Assembly (NCBI RefSeq): GCF_000003815.2
Contig: NC_049995.1
Location: 15,248,721 to 15,312,720 of the forward strand
DNA length: 64,000 nt
Direction: 5' to 3'
From: Branchiostoma floridae
Lineage: Eukaryota; Chordata; Leptocardii; Amphioxiformes; Branchiostomatidae
The translations under genes were made by a program, and so were the position numbers. The notes under the pieces are model-generated. The model saw nothing but the letters and a program-made list of their open reading frames with translations, ran no database searches and was not told the origin of the DNA. Below are positions 43,331 to 55,700 of the stretch, one piece after another; the first letter of the stretch is position 1; each line of letters opens with the position of its first letter.

Positions 43331-43660
43331 CATGGTAGCTAGTCTCTACCAGACTGACCACGCTGGCTATTATGGGGAGAATAATTTGCCAGGCAAGGTT
43401 TGCTACCGGAGGAGTTGGCCGGCCGCGGAGGGGTACCCTGGGAGCCAGACAGGACCGGGTAGCTAGCGAGTTTTGTTCGGGGAGACGGGGACCCAAGGCA
43501 GTCAGCCCGCAGATCTCACATTAGTGCTCCGGGGGAGTTTAAGCCTGAAGGAGTTTAAGCCTGAAGGAGTTATCGCTACCCTTTCCATCGCACACCCTGG
43601 GAGAAGGGTAGATAAACTGTCCTAGCTGCCCAATCCCGGCTGGCTCCCAGGGTACGGAGG
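43331..43660. mobile_element. foldback element with GTACCCTGGGAGCCAG arms
   Basis: GTACCCTGGGAGCCAG at 43433-43448 is exactly complementary to 43640-43655, and matching continues into GGGTAGCTAG/CTAGCTGCCC. GAGTTTAAGCCTGAAG is tandemly doubled in the loop. The left edge carries TAGTCTCTACCAGACT as at 25873. Confidence 0.5.
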
Positions 43661-43907
43661 GGGAAATGCTGACCTAAGCGTTGACAGACTCCCCTGGCCA
43701 ATTTCCCGATTTTTTTGCCGAATTCTACGATCGATCCTCGCCCCATTGGGAAGGTCAGGCGGAGGCTACATAAACCCGGTAAACTAACTAGGATGACAAC
43801 TTTTACAGGATAAAGAGAGTCATGGGAGTAGTTATGTTTCAATTAAAAGCAGTGAAAAGTAGATAAGAACTCCAAAGAAGAGCTGGAAACAAGGACAACA
43901 TATAATA

Positions 43908-44113
43908 TACTGTAAATGCAAAAATGTTTGCGGTGGATTAATGTTCGCGGTTTTCGCGGTGACCACTTCACCGCGAACTTAAAACCAACGCGAACATTTT
44001 TCTATTAAAAAGTATTATGGTATTAGACTACAGTCTATGGTGTTACCGCGGAAATAAAACCACCGCGAAAAGTTCTTTTTCCCACTACCGCGAAATTAAA
44101 TGCATTTACAGTA
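43908..44113. mobile_element. TACTGTAAATGC MITE, copy 1
   Basis: Ends TACTGTAAATGCAAAAATGT and TTAAATGCATTTACAGTA are inverted with TA edges (mariner-type target). Interior rich in CCGCGAA/TTCGCGG words. Copy 2 is at 62746-62947. Confidence 0.75.
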
Positions 44114-44193
44114 GTCTGTAGATCATCAATGAGGTTCTGGATATTTTCCCTCGTCTTCAAGGATAACGAACTTGGATCCATCCCAAACTGTGC

Positions 44194-44398
44194 TACTCTC
44201 CAAGCAGAGGTTAGGCTCCGGCTGTTTTTCACGTTTTTTTTTAGTCGTATTTATCGGGCTTTCTATTTTGTCATTTTTCAAGTACGCCAGTCAAACGTTT
44301 TGAAACAGCAAGATAAAATTAAAAAAATAGAAAGCCCGATAAAAACGACTAAAAAAACGTTACAAAACAGCCGGAGCCTAACCTCTGCTTGGAGAGTA
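44194..44398. mobile_element. TACTCTCCAAGCAG foldback MITE, copy B
   Basis: Ends TACTCTCCAAGCAGAGGTTA and TAACCTCTGCTTGGAGAGTA are perfect inverted repeats, and most of the 205 bp is one hairpin (CGGGCTTTCTAT/ATAGAAAGCCCG). AAACTGTGC precedes (44185-44193) and follows (44399-44407) it, a perfect 9-bp target duplication, or 8 bp with one ambiguous base. Confidence 0.8.
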
Positions 44399-44569
44399 AA
44401 ACTGTGCAGTACTGTAGTGGCGCCCTTGGTAGCGGCCTATAGTATCGCTTGTAATACGATACAAAGAAGTTCAGTGTTTCTGTCCTTAGCCTGTTTATTT
44501 TTAACTTTTGTCTTTCTGTTGATTTTAAAGTGAACGTGGAGCAACTAAATGGAGTCATTAGTTTTAGAA

Positions 44570-45370
44570 GTTGAGGTCAAATGACTGAATGTATGAGAGG
44601 TTAAATGAATGGATGGAAATGAATGAATCAGACAACGCCTTTTCCAGCCCATTTCCCCAGATTTACTTCAAGTTCAACATACGCACATATCGGGATAAGA
44701 GAGATTAGATGGAAGAATGAATCAAACAATGGCACTCTGCTGATTCCGAATGAATGAATGAATAAAAGAATCATCAAAAACCTTATACTTCCCATTTCTT
44801 TCCCTGAGCAAATTCCGAATGGATGAATGAATGAACTACTAAATGAACGAACGAGTGTGGAATGGATGAATAAACGAACGAGTGAATAAACGAACGAGTG
44901 AATCACTGAATGAATGAATGGTTGAATGAATGAACGAACGAACGAGTGATGGAAGAATGAATGAATCAAACGATGGCACTCTGCTGATTCCGAATGAATG
45001 AATGAATGAATGAATGAATGAATGAATGAATAAAAGAAATAAACACCTTATAAACCCATTTTCTTTCCCTGAGCAAATTCCGAATGAATGAATGAATGGA
45101 TGGATGAATGAACGAGTAAATGAACGAACGAGTGTAGAATGGATGAATAAACGAACGAGTGAATGAATGAATGAATGAATGGTTGAATGAATGAACGAAC
45201 GAACGAGTGATGAATGAAGAATGAAAAACGAACGAACGAGTGATGAATGAAAGAATGAATCAACGAACGGACGAACGAACGAACGAGTGAATGAATGAAT
45301 GGTTGAATGAATGAATGAATGAATGAATGAATGAATGAGTGAGTGAATGAACGAACGAACGAATGAATCC
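44570..45370. repeat. AATG/AACG tetranucleotide satellite
   Basis: About 750 bases of GAATGAATG, GAACGAACGAG and GGATGGATG with two inserted copies of CGATGGCACTCTGCTGATTC and of CCCATTTCTTTCCCTGAGCA, so longer units have also been duplicated. Open frames rich in FIHS residues here are artefacts. Confidence 0.9.
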
Positions 45371-45414
45371 TGATACTTCCCATCCTGACCCACCCCCTGG
45401 ACACGACATCAGTT

Positions 45415-45515
45415 GGACAGCCCCGCCCCGGCTTCCCGCCTTGCGTGATCGCAGCCGTGCAGGACGGTGACGTCACGTCTCCCTATAAATACCGCCGTGC
45501 GTCGGCGCCTCACTT
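45415..45515 (+). promoter_or_regulatory. probable promoter of the GMEB-like gene
   Basis: GC-rich block with a GC box CCCCGCCCC (45421), a full CRE TGACGTCA (45468-45475) running into a second ACGT, and a TATA box TATAAATA (45484-45491). Transcription would start near 45515. It faces the exon ending at 45630. Nearby coding sequence on the plus strand is only the GMEB-like gene, 3.9 kb downstream, so assignment is inference. Confidence 0.55.
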
Positions 45516-45630
45516 CCCACCGTCTTCCCTGCGTCAGGCGGCGCCACGTCTACGGCTGCTCCGGCCCCGAATCGCCGCGACCGAGCGCTCCGATCCGCCG
45601 TGCGACCCGTGCCGACGTCTCTGCGTAAAG
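45515..45630 (+). other. probable untranslated first exon (GMEB-like gene)
   Basis: GC-rich sequence starting ~25 bases after the TATA box and ending CTGCGTAAAG|GTAAGG, a strong donor. It has no ATG, so it would be a 5' UTR exon splicing to the acceptor at 49507. Confidence 0.45.
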
Positions 45631-45724
45631 GTAAGGGTCTCCCGGTCAAGGTTGTACGGCATTTGAGCGTGAGAAGATCGGAGTTTGTCGAGTTTTGGGA
45701 CGTTACGTCAGTTGGACGGGGGCG

Positions 45725-45925
45725 TCGGGGCCTAACCGGCCGGAAACAAACAACGACTGTGTCGGAATGCCTCGCTCAAATCTCGCTTTACCGACTCAGA
45801 TTATCTCAGCAAGAACGTCGAGAACGCGTAACTATAGTAGAAATGGATAGTTCCTGTCAGGATTCGCGATTTTGGGGCAAAAATTTGCGTCGGTGTCAAA
45901 GTTTGCAGACGGCGGCTTGTGACTT
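45725..45925. repeat. block shared with 36146-36345
   Basis: See the copy at 36 kb; similarity runs ~200 bp at high identity. Here it lies ~100 bases after the putative first exon's donor. Confidence 0.7.
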
Positions 45926-47019
45926 TCATGTCAGTCACGGCTGACGTCACGCTGCGCACGTACAGACATTCCAATGGCCTGGCGTGACCACGTCTGCGAG
46001 CAGACAAAAAAACTAACATTTTCACCGTTTTCTCTCACAAGATCTCTCCCAAAACTTGCCTCCTTGCAAACTTTCGAAAGAGGATGTTGTTTGGCTGCGG
46101 TTTTTGTGATCTACATGGGGGATTTCGGTGCAGTTTTTGGTGTTTTGGAGCAGCAGGTATGGCTGGCACCCCAGCACTGCCAGGGGATCGTGTTACGACC
46201 AGCGTCCTGCCCAGTCGGCCGTGGTCGTCTTGTTTTCAAGACAGACACGTCCTTTTTCTCTGCGATCCGGGCGACGGGTTTTTCACGCGGTGCTGGTTTT
46301 AGATACAACACGTCGTCCGAGTGGCCGGTTGAGTCATTGAAATGCTGGACATGTTTTGGAGGGTGGAAAAAGCGGAACAGAGTACGGGGTGACCATGCAT
46401 GCACATCCCCACGGTGACCTCATGCGGTGGCAGGCAGCGCACATCAGGAAGTCCCCTGCGGCTGGGGGTGGTACGTTATAGACGGGGGCGGTACGTTACG
46501 TATCCCAGGGGTGGGGTCTAGGAGGAAGTGGGCGAAAAATGTCACGACTTCCCTCCCAGTGGGGTTAAAGATGACAGACTTCTAGATAAAGCAACCAATT
46601 AATGCAATTTGCTGACTCAGACTGGCTCAGAAAAACGCACGCTGAAGTTGCAAAACATTCATTCATTCTTATGCTGATACTTTGAGGATTCTTTGGTGAA
46701 TAAAGGGATTATAGAAGAACTTTATAAAACCTCCTTGAGTGGATATATTATATAACTCATTGAGTTATATAATATACTTCACTGCCTGTGGTGTGACCTT
46801 CCTATCTTTCATTGGAAATAGTGTTAGAAGGACTTTGGAATAATAATAACAGACAAAACATTTTTTCCCAGACTCCAAATAAATAAATAAACTTGTTTTA
46901 TTTTTAAAAAAACAGACCCGAAGAAAGAAAGAGAAAAAAATAAACAATCAATGACTAAAATCACACAGAAGAAAAAATTTAAAATGTGCAAGTCCTTTAA
47001 CGAACAGAATATTTAATGT
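45926..47019. other. intron 1 of the GMEB-like gene, no further feature
   Basis: A 28-bp perfect palindrome-like stretch ATTATATAACTCATTGAGTT then ATATAAT lies at 46747-46775. No exon or repeat family recognised otherwise. Confidence 0.35.
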
Positions 47020-47165
47020 CTTATCCAAGGCACTTTCCTAGGAAAGTTGAGTAAAGTGCTTTTCCCATCTCGAATCCCAGGTTTGTAAGATTGGTGGCAT
47101 ATCACCGGATTTGAACCCTGTACTAGTACCTCTGGGGTCTGAGCCAAACACCTGGACAAAAATTG
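47020..47165 (-). mobile_element. tRNA-SINE-like fragment
   Basis: Minus strand has GGTTCAAATCCGGTGATATG (B-box-like) after CAGACCCCAGAGGTACTAGT, and further along TTTCCTAGGAAAGTGCCTTG then GATAAGACATTA, a common SINE tail pattern. The A box is unclear. Confidence 0.35.
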
Positions 47166-47403
47166 ATGTGTTTGCATGTCACTCATATATGATATTATAA
47201 TCAAATCAACATGGTCTTTGTTTTGAAAAAAAGAGATTCCATGTCATCCTCCTAAAGCTCATAGATAAACAACCTCTATAACGTGACACGCTACAGTAAA
47301 CAAATTGTGTTCTGAGTGATTGTTGTGGATTCCTTAACAGGTCTTTGTCATACTGTCACAGCCCATTGATTAAGCAAAGTACACAAGACTTACTACATAA
47401 CAT

Positions 47404-47618
47404 TAACGTCAGTTCACCTTTATCTGAGGGGTAACCTATATCCGTTGTGTTGCTAAATAGGGTACCCAGAGATAGTGTATCTATTTGATGGAAGGTAGTT
47501 TCAAATTGTACTATTTCTGAGATATTGCAGTCTGAAACCATCAGCTGTCGACTTGATTTCCCTTAATACAATTGTTCTTACAATGGTTACCCTACGGATA
47601 AAGGTGAACTAGCGTTAT
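47404..47618. mobile_element. TTCACCTTTATCCG MITE, copy 2
   Basis: TAACGTCAGTTCACCTTTAT on the left and ATAAAGGTGAACTAGCGTTA on the right are inverted; interior matches 27339-27455. Confidence 0.65.
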
Positions 47619-48344
47619 ACACACAAAATCAATGTCTGTAAATATCAAAGTCTAGATTTGTATTAGGGACTCAATTCTGTCAATGCTTGATTGTTAGACT
47701 ACAAATTACTCTGAACAAATTGTAAAAGAAGAAGAATCATTTTTATTTATCCCACATTCACAGACTAGTTGCTTTAGCATTGCTGGGTGCAATATAACCC
47801 CTCAGAGATTTGTACTTCGTCTTGTGTAGTAGTTTTTTTTATAAAACTTTGTAAAGAAAATATTGTAAAACTTTGCAATTCTGCAGGTTCAAAAGATATA
47901 CACCACTGTCTAGCTCTTGAGTTTGCTGTGAAGCATGTAGCAATTTGGATGTTTGTGGAAAGATTTCATGATTTTCAAATTACAATTTCTCACATTAAGT
48001 TACACCTTGATATGATGATTGTGATGGGTTCTTATGTTCAACAGACAAACAACTTGAAATGCTGCAGGGCTAGGCATATAACGTACTGCATTTACGATGA
48101 AAAGTGTTTTGCTTTGAGAGTCTTGTGAGTGAAAAACCACATGACATCATAAGAAATGCATCTGTAACACTAACAGTTTCAGATGCCAACTCTCATTAAG
48201 ACTGTTGTAGACTTGTAACTGAGCTGTTCCGCTGTCACTGTTAACATGAAGAGTGCAGTTGTTAGGTCCAACAAACATTGTTACATCACTGACCCTTGTG
48301 TAGTGGTGTTGTAATTCAAATCAAAGCACTAGTAGTAGTACTGG

Positions 48345-48652
48345 AAGCAGGCCTCAAAATTAACTTTTTTCCCTACTGTCCCAGCATTGTCCCAAAAATA
48401 AATTTCAACTGTCCCGAAGTGAGGATGGACTGTCCCAACCCTATTTTCAGAAATTATGTATTACAACAACTGTAAGTCAGAGTACGCACGCCTGACAACC
48501 GCGGGCCGCGGGGAGATCGGACATTCTGATGTTGATTCGTTGATTATTTTCCTATTGTCCCAAAAGTGTCCCCAAAAGATTTTTCAGTTGTCCCGGCCTA
48601 AATTTTAGTGGCCCCGGGACATCGGGACATAGTTAACTTCGAGCCCTGTGGA
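48345..48652. mobile_element. hAT-like element with AAAATTAACT/AGTTAACTT ends
   Basis: Left CAGGCCTCAAAATTAACTTT and right GACATAGTTAACTTCGAGCC then CTG are imperfect inverted repeats; TGTCCC words are dense in both halves. TGGAAG occurs just outside both ends. Confidence 0.5.
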
Positions 48653-49506
48653 AGTCTCTAAATTGTTACTATCGTTACAAGTTTCAATTATATAAATGGC
48701 ATCAGATTGTTGAAAAAACAGTATTTTCTATGTTGTTGTAATTTAAGTCCTATTCTTTTCTAATTTTTTTATTTTTTTTTCTAATTTCAAATTGGCAGAA
48801 AAAAAAACTTGTCTGGTCAACTATTCAGTTCCATCATGGGATGTTCCCTTATGCCTGAATCACATGACAATGACTAATGGTAGATACCATTTCTGTGTAG
48901 GGGTGTTTGTTAGGATTTGAAAAAGGAGAGTGTCACTGCAATTATTTTTGTTCACATTAAAATGGTGTACTACATGTACTATGATGTACATGTGTGCTCA
49001 TGTTAGAAACATACCCCAACTTTTATTCCTTTTGTATAGGAAGATAAATTAAATTTCTGACAACTTTTACTTGACGTCATACAAAATGTCCTCAAGGAAA
49101 TGTATCTTGGTAGTGCCCCAAAAAAGGAGAGCTACACCTAGAAACCGTTTTGTATGGGCAATTATTATCAATTAATCAATCAAATCAGTCTATCTGTCAG
49201 TCATCTACATATAGCCTTTTTTTATAGGCATCATGTGTCAAAGATAGCCTTGAACTTTGAAACCCACAGCTTAGCTGTTTCACTATAGCTTTAAACATAT
49301 GGGGCTGCATTTAGTATACCTATGTACATATGAATTTTATAAGTCCCTGAAATATGTACCCTGTGTCATTTTTTCATAGGTCTCCAGGTCAATTTCACAC
49401 ATTTGGGTTGATAGCACAGATAGTGCAAACTGCAGACTACAAAGATTTGGTCTTGTTTTTTGGCAACATCTCATATACCCACTTCTCTACATTGTTCCTT
49501 GCACAG

Positions 49507-49704
49507 GTTTCTGGGTAATATATTGCCATGGCGACCAGGGAAGCAGCCAATGAGGACCCTCGGTCCAGGTCTCCAGTGAAGAGTGAGGATGGCGATGGGG
49601 AGGGGGGCGATGAGGTGGCGTATCCCGTCATGTGTGGGGACAACCAGGGGCTCCTGATCTGGAAGAAGTTCATCTGTCCTGGCATCCACTCTAGATGTAT
49701 CAAG
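49507..49704 (+). CDS. GMEB: GMEB exon 2 (first coding exon)
   Basis: Acceptor CTTGCACAG, 21 bases of leader, ATG at 49528, 59 codons, donor ATCAAG|GTAGGA, phase 0. Codes an acidic N-terminus (SEDGDGEGGDE) and the start of the SAND domain with cysteines 36, 49 and 57. Confidence 0.9.
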
Positions 49705-52700
49705 GTAGGAGCCTGCTAGGAGAAAAGTGTTAAGATCTTTTAGGTACACAGTAGAAGCCGTTTAATTGCACGCCCCATATGCCAGCGTATTTTGTGCAAT
49801 TATCTGGATGGTGCAATAATGCAAAATTATACAGCTGGATTGCACCAGTTTGTGACTCAGTGCAATAAACAAAAGTGTGCCGTAATCCGTTGTGCTTCTA
49901 GTAAGTTCTACTGTAGTATCTCCTAGACCTAGTCCTACTTTGTATGTACAGGTGTGTACAAGTCTTCCCAACTTCAGTTTATGGTGAGTCGACTGTGCAC
50001 ACAAACCTTCTTTAACGCATGTTTTATAAGTCACATGCAAAATGTACATGTTCGCTGTAGTTGCAGTAGTTACTGGTCCTGCTATATTGCTACATTGCCT
50101 ATACTTTTTTTTTATAGTCTAGGGATTCAATACTATAGGTGTCCTTGCATGAACGTACTAGGATGGTACTCAGACTTGTATCGATATGCATGGTCACTAG
50201 AGAAAGGTACCAAAACACTAGTCATCAACACAGAAACAAAAGACCTGTCTGTTACCCTGCAAAGTACCAGACAAGAGATCTTGTTACAGCAGGACTTGGT
50301 TCACTGGAGAGGCTAACTCTGTTATTAACACTGTTGCTACCACATGTACCAGTGCTGACATTCCACTGGGCTTACAGCATACTTTTTTTGGTGCAGGCAA
50401 AATTTAGAATTACCTTACCAAACACAGTTTGCCTGCACCACTCTATTATTTGTTGAATTTTACTAAAGTTCATCAAAAAAAGATTGTGGCAGTATTATCG
50501 AACCTGGTGGAATTATGAGAGTTTATGTTACATGTAACTACAGGGTAGACATCAGAGTCAGGGTTGTCCATAGGAGAGCTTGTTAAAATAAACTGAATGA
50601 AGGCCTAAAAAGTACTAACCCATATTTTAATCTTTAAAATTCTTTTCCATCAGAAAGTCACTTGGGTCTTTAACCATTCAAAGAATACAGGGTTGTTAGG
50701 CTCATTCTCGAAAAAAAGCTCACTCTATGAAAGACTCTTAACCTCACAATTGACCCAAGTTCCCTCCTTATACAACTGGTAGCACCCATCAACTCAAATC
50801 TGTTTTTACACCAACTAAACTGCTGAACTGAACAAATTTTGACCAATACAGGAGAGCTTAGACCCTACCTGTCCTTTTTTAATCAAAAAGTCACCAGATT
50901 GGGCAAAAGCATTCAAGGAAAATAAGGATTTTCAAGGAATTGAAGTGGCACTAAAATCGTATTTCCCATTTTGTGCCCTCTACTGCGCAATACAACGTGA
51001 TGTCAGCCATACACTAAACCTGACTGTGTAGATGGTATTTGAAGCCTGTACAAGACAGGGTTGAGTGGACAGAGTAACAGTGCTAAAACTTCATGTTTAT
51101 AAGATGCACTCGAGTATGACTCTGAAAATAAATGTGGAGAATAGGGTACCAGCTAGTGCAAACAGGAGCGTAGCCTTCCGAAAACAAACAAGTGAACTCT
51201 AAAATGCCACTTGCACAGCAATGTACGTGTACAGTTGTTACTGAACTGTACAGCAGAGCAAATTGTGACAGAAGGGTACCATTGCCTTGTGAAAACATAC
51301 AAGTGAACTTTAAAATACCACTTGCACAGCGTGCAGTTACATATACAGTTGTTACTGAACTGTATAATAGAGCAAATTTTAACAGAAGGGTACCATTGCC
51401 TTGTGAAAACATACAAGTGAACTTTAAAATACCACTTGCACAGCGTGCAGGTACATATACAGTTGTTACTGAACTGTACAATAGAGCAAATTTTAACAGA
51501 AGGGTACCATTGCCTTGTGAAAACATACAAGTGAACTTTAAAATGCCACTTGCACAGCGTGCATGTACATGTACAGTTGTTACTGAACTGTAGGGCTGAC
51601 GTCAGAGTTGCGTTGCGCGGTAGAGGGCAAAAAATGGGAAGACGATTTGGGTGTGACTTAAAATCCTTGAAAATCCTTCTTTTCCTTGAAAATTTTTGCC
51701 CAATCTGGAGACTTTTTGAGTTAGAAGAGACAGGTAGGGTCTAAGCTTTCCTGTTTGGGTCAAAATTTGTTCAGTTCAGCAGTTCAGCTGGTGTAAGGAC
51801 AGGTTTTAGTTATAGGGTGCTACTGGTTGTATCAGGAGGGAAAATGGGTCAAAGGTGAGGTTTCTTTCATAGAGCGAGCTTTTCTCCGAGAATGAGCCAA
51901 ACAACCCTCTGTTTTCTTTGAATGCTTATAAACTAGACCCAAGTGACTTTCTGGTGGAGAAGAATTTTAAAGATTGAACTATGGGTTAGTACTTTTTTGA
52001 AGCCTTCATTCAGTGTATTTCAACATGCTTGTCAATGGGCAGCCCTAACTTCGATGTCTGACCTGTACTGCCCCCCACCCCCATTTTGCATTTGAGGCCT
52101 TTTGAACCATAAAGCTGTCTCAGATTTGCTGAAACCATGTTGCAATATCGTATACAAGAGGTTTTGTCAAGTGTGGACCCAGTTTTGTGCATGAATTTCC
52201 CAAAAATGTAGCAAAAATGTGATATTTTGTGATTTTTTGCAGCATAAAGTATGTGCATGCATGTATTGGAAGCTGTCAGGAATAACTCAGATAGCATAGA
52301 TTACTACAAAAGTGGTATGAATTCAATGAAAATGATGGACTTAATGATGATTTAGTCCCATGTAATTGTATGCCTTACCAATTAGGACCTGCCAATCATA
52401 ATGTGCCCTACTGGTGTTCACCCCCCCCCCCCCCAGCAACACTGACTTGGATACTTTTTGATCCTATGAGACCCTAAAAAGAGGAGCTATTGCAAATAAT
52501 ACTCCTGAATGTAGTACAGGGCAATACTTGCTGTCCATTAAACAGGATTTTGCTGTATGTAGGGACATTTCAGCTGTGTAATGTTGTGTTTTGTGTGTAC
52601 AGTTTGCCAGTTTCATTGAAACAGCATTGTATGAAAACTAGTAAAAAAAGTTGTAAAAAAAGAAAACCCTCTATTGAAAAGTTGCAATTTTACATCAGAG

Positions 52701-55700
52701 ATGTAGAACTGACTATGGTTAGTAGTTATTAAGACTTGCTAAGAGATAAACACCTATGGATTTTGGAAAAGTCACATGACTTTTGGTACACTACCCCACT
52801 GCTTTACATGCCTTATTGCATGGGGTAAGCTGTGGTGCACTGGGTATAGATTTGGCTCTAAATTCCCAAGGGAGCAATCAATACAGTTCATCTTTGGGAA
52901 ACGCTATCGCATCCCCTCCCTGTATCAGCTGGGATAATAATTTTTCCTCAACTCCCTTATTCGGGTACCCAGTAGGGCTGACGTCAGAGTTGCGTTGCGC
53001 GGTAGAGGGCAAAAAATGGGAAGACGATTTGGGTGTGACTTAAAATCCTTGAAAATCCTTCTTTTCCTTGAAAATTTTTGCCCAATCTGGAGACTTTTTG
53101 AGTTAGAAGAGACAGGTAGGGTCTAAGCTTTCCTGTTTGGGTCAAAATTTGTTCAGTTCAGCAGTTCAGCTGGTGTAAGGACAGGTTTTAGTTATAGGGT
53201 GCTACTGGTTGTATCAGGAGGGAAAATGGGTCAAAGGTGAGGTTTCTTTCATAGAGCGAGCTTTTCTCCGAGAATGAGCCAAACAACCCTCTGTTTTCTT
53301 TGAATGCTTATAAACTAGACCCAAGTGACTTTCTGGTGGAGAAGAATTTTAAAGATTGAACTATGGGTTAGTACTTTTTTGAAGCCTTCATTCAGTGTAT
53401 TTCAACATGCTTGTCAATGGGCAGCCCTAACTTCGATGTCTGACCTGTACAATAGAGCAAATTTTAACAGAAGGGTACCATTGCCTTGTGAAAACAAACA
53501 AGTGAACTTTAAAATGCCACTTGCACAGCGTGCATGTACGCGAACAGTTGTTACTGAACTGTACAATAGAGCAAATTTTAACAGAAGGGTACCATTGCCT
53601 TGTGAAAACATACAACTGAACTCTAAAATGCCACTTGCACAGCGTGCATGTACATGTACAGTTGTTACTGAACTGTACAATAGAGCAAATTTTAACAGAA
53701 GGGTACCATTGGCCTTGTGAAAACATACAAGTGAACTCTAACAACATGCCACTTGCACAGCATGCATGTACGTGTACAGTTGTTACTGAACTGTATACTA
53801 TAGAGCAAATTTTAACAGTAGGGTACCATTGCCTTGTGAAAACATACAAGTGAACTCTAAAATGCCACTTGCACAGTGTGCATGTACATGTACAGTTGTT
53901 ACTGAACTGTACAATAGAGCAAATTTTAACAGAAGGGTACCATTGCCTTGTGAAAACATACAAGTGAACTCTAAAATGCCACTTGCACAGCGTGCATGTA
54001 CATGTACAGTTGTTACTGAACTGTACTATAGAGCAAATTGGGTCAGGAAGTTACCGTGGCCTTGTGAAAACATACAAGTGAACTCTAAAATGCCACTTGC
54101 AAAGTGTAAATCTTAGGCTGTCACTCAACTCTACAATGGAGAACTCTGTAGGAAGACAAGCGTGTTGGAACAAAATGTAGCAGATGATGACTTGTGCTGT
54201 GCAGTGAACCAAGTCTTGTTGCAAAATGAGAAAATATCTGCCACTCCATTTAAAAAAGGTATGGCAAATAAATACTAATATCAATAGAATGTCATTCCCC
54301 CATGCAAAGAAGATATGAAAGAACAGAAATAAAGAACTTATTGTTCTGTATTCCATACTCTGTGTTCAGTCATTTGTTCAACCGTTTGTTTGTTTGTTTA
54401 TCTATTTTCAAACACCTGGGTAGCCTATTCAGTGCTAATACACTGGTTTTCAACAGGGTCCACTTAGACTTCATTATGAATGAAACTTTGCTTTTAGACT
54501 TTTTTTCTATCATTTGCTTGCTCACATCAATTTTTTTGATTCCCAGAGGATGTCCTCCGTATCTTCAAATCATCATGGTCTAACATTAGGGCTGTGTACC
54601 TAAACAAATTTCAGGTACAGGTACACGGGTCCGGACCTGCACCTGTACCTAGAAAAGTTTAACCAAGTATATGTAAGTTAAACATGTAGCTGTCTTTTCT
54701 TGTCATCTTTGAATGAGGAATTACATATTTGAATCTCAAAACAATTTCTTTGCAAGTTTTCTTAAGTTTCAACTGCAAGATTATCATCATTGTCATTGTC
54801 ACTTGTCCAGCAGTCTTAAAAAGTTGTTTAATAGTGATTTAGTTTGTTTAGGTACAGGTACAGGTACACAGATGTTTAGGTCCGGACCTGTACCTAAACA
54901 ATTTTTTAGGTACAGTACAGGTACGGGTATTTAGGTACACAGCCCTATCTAACATACATGTATATGTAAGAATTTGAAAGTCTTGATCAAGTTTGTAATG
55001 AACCACTGTTTTATTGCAGTACAATGGCATGATGAGGACCCCTAAGGAGTTTGTTGTGGAGGCGGGAAAAGCTGGTCTGAAGGACTGGAAGAGAGCCATC
55101 AGGATTAATGGAACCATGATCAGGTAGGTTGTCAACTTATATGTTATATTTACCATGTTCAACAGTCCCTTCAACATTGCATATACAACAGGTTAGGAAG
55201 CAAAGGTATCCATGGTTGAACTGGATAAGTAATTCACATTAACTTGTGAACAGTACAGTACTGTAGTACAAAGTTTTATGTACAAAAGTTTTTACATGCA
55301 AAAAGGGTATGTGGTAATGGTCAAGTGAGATCCGGAAAGACACAACTAACTTGGACTTTTGGGAGGCAATGGACGGAGGCCAAGACAAATAGGAGGACTT
55401 TTTCAAGAGGATATACAAACAACAAACCATGTCTACACATAATCATGGATACTAAGCTCAACTCTGCTTTATTAGAATGTCCCAATGTGTATTGCTAATG
55501 AATGTTATCTTTTTACGTCAGAAAGGCTGATTCTGGTTGCAAGTACAGCAATGGGCATCATCTAAGAAATGCGATTTCATCTAACATGTCATCTAAAAAA
55601 TGCAGTCTTGCACCACTGTAAACAGTTACATGTCTACTGAGCCTCCATTAAGTTAAGAATTAAATGATATTTCTGTCCATCAGGCGAATGATGGAGACAG

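Noticed and set aside
41767-43466. Short frames between 41.8 and 43.5 kb as genes
   Set aside because: They lie inside a hAT-like element and show no transposase motif or other conserved pattern.
44628-45476. Frames rich in Ser-Phe-Ile-His on the minus strand
   Set aside because: Direct translation of the AATG/AACG microsatellite.
49437-49749. Antisense frames opposite GMEB exon 2
   Set aside because: Shadow of a GC-rich coding exon; no independent signals.
51083-53963. Frames repeating 'PLPCENIQVN' or 'MYVFTRQWYPSV' in the 114-bp arrays
   Set aside because: The unit length keeps frames open by chance; the arrays are intronic to GMEB and have indels that break every frame between copies.
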